Assembly: GCF_016086655.4 (NCBI RefSeq)
Contig: NC_052135.2
Coordinates: forward strand, 21,356,363 to 21,420,362
Origin: Lepeophtheirus salmonis
Taxonomy: Eukaryota; Arthropoda; Copepoda; Siphonostomatoida; Caligidae
Length of the DNA stretch: 64,000 nt
Direction of reading: 5' to 3'
Shown here: piece by piece, positions 60,021 through 64,000 of the stretch
How the letters are laid out: every line of letters begins with the position of its first letter
Numbering within the stretch: position 1 is the first letter of the stretch
Notes under the pieces: generated by a model
Seen by the model: the letters and a program-made list of their open reading frames with translations, nothing else
Database searches by the model: none
Told to the model about the DNA's origin: nothing
Made by a program: the position numbers and the translations under genes

Positions 60021-63000
60021 GATAGGATATTATTTAATCTAGACTATGCGAATTTTGCGTTACTATGGAACAAAATCCACTTTTGGAAAATTAATTATAA
60101 GTTTTGAATCAGTGATTATCTGACCCCTTCGTCAATGACTACTTGGATAACTAAGTACTAAGTATAAAGGAGATAATTTTTGTTTAAAGAATGTTTAGTA
60201 TAAAGAAATGTTTCAATCGCGCTCTCTTTCTTTATATATTTTCATTCATCAACTCCTAAGACTTTGTAATAATGTGGTGTGTCGTGGAGCTTTTTTTTTT
60301 TTTTGGCCCCAACTTTGTATTACTTTTGAGCTGGAGAGCATCTAAAAGTAGATTTCCCCCTCTGTCTCTTCCTTATTCCTCTTCTGTTTCTCAGTCAAGG
60401 GGAATTAAGATTTAGGAAAGTCTGCCCGAAGAAGCCGGTTCCAGACAGTATGTATCTATGATAAAACGTGCATATTTTGCTACATAATTGCCTATTGTCG
60501 ATATGATTTTTTAAAAATATAAAAAGTAACTTATCTAGGGGAGTGGACTCCTATACATACCAGGCAATATCTGTTTATAGCTAAAGATGTACTTAAGCAT
60601 CAAGCTTATCAAAAATAGTTTATTATCAGAATATAATATGTAACTCTTTAGACAATTTGATTAAATTAGTCACATAAATTGATAAAATGAAGCAATAAAA
60701 TAAGTCAATATTTAATATATGAAGTAATGATATACACAAATATAGAAGTTCGAATCGAAATATCATTTTATCAAGAAACATGATGATGATGGTAAAACAT
60801 TGAATATTGTTTTACAAAAGAAGATTACATTATATTTGGGGTCAGTCCATAGAAAAAAAATACATAGGATTTCCATTGTCAGTTTTGAATGTACATTTTT
60901 AAACTGCTGCAATGAACAAAATAATGAGGAAGGGGTATGCTTTTTTTTTTTTTTTTTTTTGGTATGATTCTCGAAACTTCAGTGGGTCATTAATTAAGAT
61001 TTTTATTAATTATAATATTTGTACAAAAAAGACCATGCAAAAATTATTAAGAAATATTAAAGATGTTTGATTTTGTCAATTTTTTGGTGGAACTTTCAAC
61101 CTACTCATACTATGACTATGTAAAAAAATAGACTGGGATCTCTATGGAGTCATCTTCATTTAGGCCTATAATTGAAAACGGTCATATTTTTCATAATATA
61201 TAGAACATTCACAAATATTATTTTTTAATAAAAGTTCAAGTAAAGCACTTGCTCTTATGGGTATCTTAAAGCAAACATTTTTGAAGTTGGTTGAGTCTGA
61301 GTGGAGTTTATGTAAAATTAAATTTAGAGGATCCTTCGAAAAATACCAAACTTTGAGGGACTCCGAATCGATAGGACATAAGTAGAATAAAAACAATATA
61401 TTATCCACAAGGTGGTGTGAGAGATTTAATTGTTTAAACTAGTTGTTTTTTTTTTTTTTTTTTTGGCACAGCCCCCTAATTTTTTTTGTTCCAATATGAA
61501 GAAAAAAATTACTCGACAATTAATCTTTTTCTTAATTTTTGATCTAGATTATTTTTATGTTGACGCACGACATATTAGAAGGTATAAAAATGAGTTGAAA
61601 GAGTCCTTTGATCTATAGTTGGCTTTATGAATGATGGGCTGGAAACTTATATCTGAACCATAATAAATTTTGTGGAGTTCTGCATAAAAGGTATTAAAGT
61701 GGGTACTTGTTTCCTCTTACAGATGTAAGATTTTATTATATTCAACCGTGGACTACGAGTCAATTTGAAACCATAAATGCATTTATATATTTGGGATAAT
61801 CTATGATACCTCCTTTTTCAAACAAAAAAGCTGTATGATACAAATTTGAAGGCGTATAAGAGTCACGATCAATAAATCTCAAAAAAAAAGTATTTGTATA
61901 ATTTAAAAATGATCAAAATAAGTTAATAATAGCATACATATACTTAAAGGTCATTCATAAACCACTTGGTTCTTTTTTCACATGATTTTTACCCCTCTCC
62001 CCCATGTGGAATTTACCAAGAACCACATTTTTTTACACTTCACAAAAAACTTAATTTTTTGTGTTTAATTGTTTTTTAAACATAACTTTTTTAAAAGCCA
62101 TCTGGTAGCCTTTTTTAGAAAAATTTACTCTTTTTTAAAAAGTACGAGATAGATCCTTCCTCTATTTTTGTAGTTTGTGCCCCATGTTCTCTATGACGTC
62201 ATTTATGACTCTCCCTTCTCCTCCTCCTTTCCTTTCTGAGTGTCAACATAGCCGGTGAATGTATCTTCGAGGAGATAAATCCAAGTTCCATGTTTTTATT
62301 GCAATTTCTGTACGAGTTGCATCTTATATAACCACTTTCCCTGGCTAGGAGATCCAAGATCCACTTAAAAATTAGTTTAATTTGTTTGCTCTAAGATGTA
62401 ACTGCTATTTAAACAAAGAAGATAATGATAGTTACAAAGATAATATTCTAGTACTGAAAAACTAAAAGTGCTAGAGGAATAAGGAATATGCGTAAGCTTA
62501 AATCTCAAGAGATATGCCAAACAAATTAGTAGCTAGTATTTTGGAATTAAAAATCTGACCATTTAAATTTATGTTTAATTGTGGACCCTCCCTCATGCAT
62601 TTAGAAATATCCATTAATCTATATTAATGCGCCAAGTTTGTCGTATGTCAATTAGTCTGAGGATGACTTTTTGAGAGTGTGCTTAATAAACTTTGTAATT
62701 CCTAGCAATGTCAATTACCCCCACTAATCTAAAAAAAAAAATCAGACAAAGATTACTTTCCAAACGAACTGGGATTAAGAGTACACATTGCACAAAAGTC
62801 AACAATTTTCTAAATAGTGTTGCCTGTGGTAAAATATAAATTCTAAATTTCATAGAGGAAGGAACTCAGTCAAGAAAAATTTACATGTTTTAATGGTATC
62901 GAAAAAGAAAAAAAGAGAATCCCAATTTTTGACGGGTTCCGAGTAAAACTCGGCTTTTTATGCCAAAAAGTCGACTTTTTGCGTTGTTTTTTATTCACCT

Positions 63001-63459
63001 CATAAAACTCGAGTTGCAATTTACGAGTTTTGCTCATGGCACATCACTACTATTATTGAAAATATTGTGCGAATATTCTGCCCACCTCTGTAAGTATATT
63101 ATCATTATTTTTTTTCAAAATGTTAATTATCCACTAATATGGTTAGATTTGGTTTCACTTCAGATATTTGTAGGACTCATTGGTAGGGTGTGCTTATTTT
63201 GTCAGATAAATTACTGTTTTGAGATTAGAAAAGAAAAAAACAGTTGTTGCATTTTCTCTTATTTATTCATTCTTTATCAAATTAATGGTGTGATCACATC
63301 TTCCTCTAATAAATAATCTATAGATTGCAACGTACCTTTGTGCAATATAATTAATATTGTCAGTAAAATCCCTAAAAAAATCTCTCTACTTCTGGATTGA
63401 AATTGATGGGATCTGCATTTATAAATTTTTCGTAAGAGTTAATACTTATGCATTTGGAT
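60021..63459. other. no gene seen
   Basis: Begins with the tubulin promoter side. Contains T runs at 60291-60304, 60941-60960 and 61446-61464 and a G/C-containing imperfect foldback around 62940-63030 (gagtaaaactcggc and cgagttttgctc). An ORF of 118 codons (62960-63316) runs through this but shows no family motif, so I do not call it a gene. Confidence 0.4.
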
Positions 63460-63710
63460 TTCCTAGCCACAGGCCTTTTGATCCTCTCTTCACTTTCTGT
63501 TCAAGGAATCTCGTGAATAAAAATACATAACTTCCTCCAGATCTTTTATGGAATAATTGTATTCTTTTATAAGAACTAATGGGTCTCATTAAAAGATAGA
63601 ATAATTTACTGAAACCCCAAGTGAGGAACAGAAAGTTTGGCCCTGAAATTAAAGTCGACTCTGCATTGTTTTTAAATAAAGTCCTTCACTTTTTTAGGTT
63701 ATAATTAAGA
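63460..63710 (+). repeat. dispersed repeat family R1, partial copy
   Basis: Matches the 56490-56640 segment (ttataagaactaa, aaagatagaataat, aagtgaggaa, gactctgc), at the right edge of the window before an R5 tip (63715-63765). Confidence 0.5.
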
Positions 63711-63813
63711 TTCAGTGGCATATTTCGTTATCTTATTTTTATGCAACCTTTCCTCAAAAAAAAACGATACATAACCAAATAAGTCCATCATACCAACAAA
63801 ATCAAGGTAAATT

Positions 63814-63938
63814 GATAAAAACGCTTAAGCATTTAAAAAATGAATTACTTTTCTGTAAAGCCCTTTTTTAAATAAAGTTTTTAGGTTATTTAAGACGTGA
63901 TAAAAACGCTTAAGCATTTAAAAAATGAATTACTTTTC
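63814..63938 (+). repeat. two identical 40-bp direct repeats
   Basis: gataaaaacgcttaagcatt...attacttttc occurs at 63814-63853 and 63899-63938 without mismatch, separated by 45 bp. The second unit is bracketed by gacgtga and tcacgtc. Confidence 0.95.
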
Positions 63939-64000
63939 ACGTCATCTTGATTACATTTACTAAAAAATGTTTATAATCACACAAAAATCGAAGCAAGTTT

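Noticed and set aside
62960..63316. 118-codon ORF near the right end
   Set aside because: No recognisable motif, low-complexity hydrophobic composition from T-rich DNA, and it overlaps an imperfect foldback.

Overview
The window is eukaryotic and very AT-rich. Its genes are split by short introns with GT-AG (and one GC-AG) borders, and transposon debris lies thickly between them. The proteins are animal type (TRAPPC13, WIPI2, alpha-tubulin, scramblase, DESI2). The mix of decayed Tc1/mariner, hAT, P-element-like, Mutator-like and Helitron pieces fits an arthropod genome, and a caligid copepod (salmon-louse-like) is my best guess. The species is inferred from style, not proven. All gene models were spliced by eye; frames and lengths were checked arithmetically.

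Layout. 1-6.9 kb: a hAT remnant, a Mutator-like transposase remnant and gene-poor AT-rich DNA. 7.0-12.9 kb: a compact three-gene cluster. TRAPPC13 (-, 6 exons, 432 aa) and a WIPI2/ATG18 homologue (+, 2 exons, 450 aa) are divergent across 1.4 kb, and WIPI2 converges on a CENP-P-like gene (-, 3 exons, 275 aa). 13-28 kb: mostly repeats, with a CGGBP1-type hAT derivative, a decayed 4-kb hAT with a ZMYM1-like transposase, a satellite of about 112 bp and a P-element-like fragment. 28.2-34.1 kb: an intronless Tudor-domain gene (+, 499 aa), DESI2 (-, 215 aa, with a GC-AG intron) and phospholipid scramblase (-, 241 aa).

36-45 kb: a transposon graveyard with a Tc1 remnant, a nested pair of CGGBP1-type hAT copies, a mariner deletion derivative with terminal repeats, an 80-bp-arm hairpin, a Helitron and a P-element remnant. 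45.8-53.6 kb: a six-exon GT11 alpha-1,2-fucosyltransferase-like gene (+, 330 aa) whose introns house two Helitrons and two mariner derivatives. 53.7-58.4 kb: dispersed repeats, including a large inverted structure. 58.4-60.0 kb: alpha-tubulin (-, 3 exons, 447 aa). 60-64 kb: no gene seen; repeats at the right edge.

The eight genes are ordinary cell-biology genes with no shared pathway, although TRAPPC13 (TRAPP III) and WIPI2 both act in autophagosome formation and sit head to head. I saw no tRNA, rRNA or CRISPR. The less ordinary content is the divergent CENP-P candidate, the GT11 gene assembled around transposons, the GC-AG intron, and the nested and foldback repeat structures.
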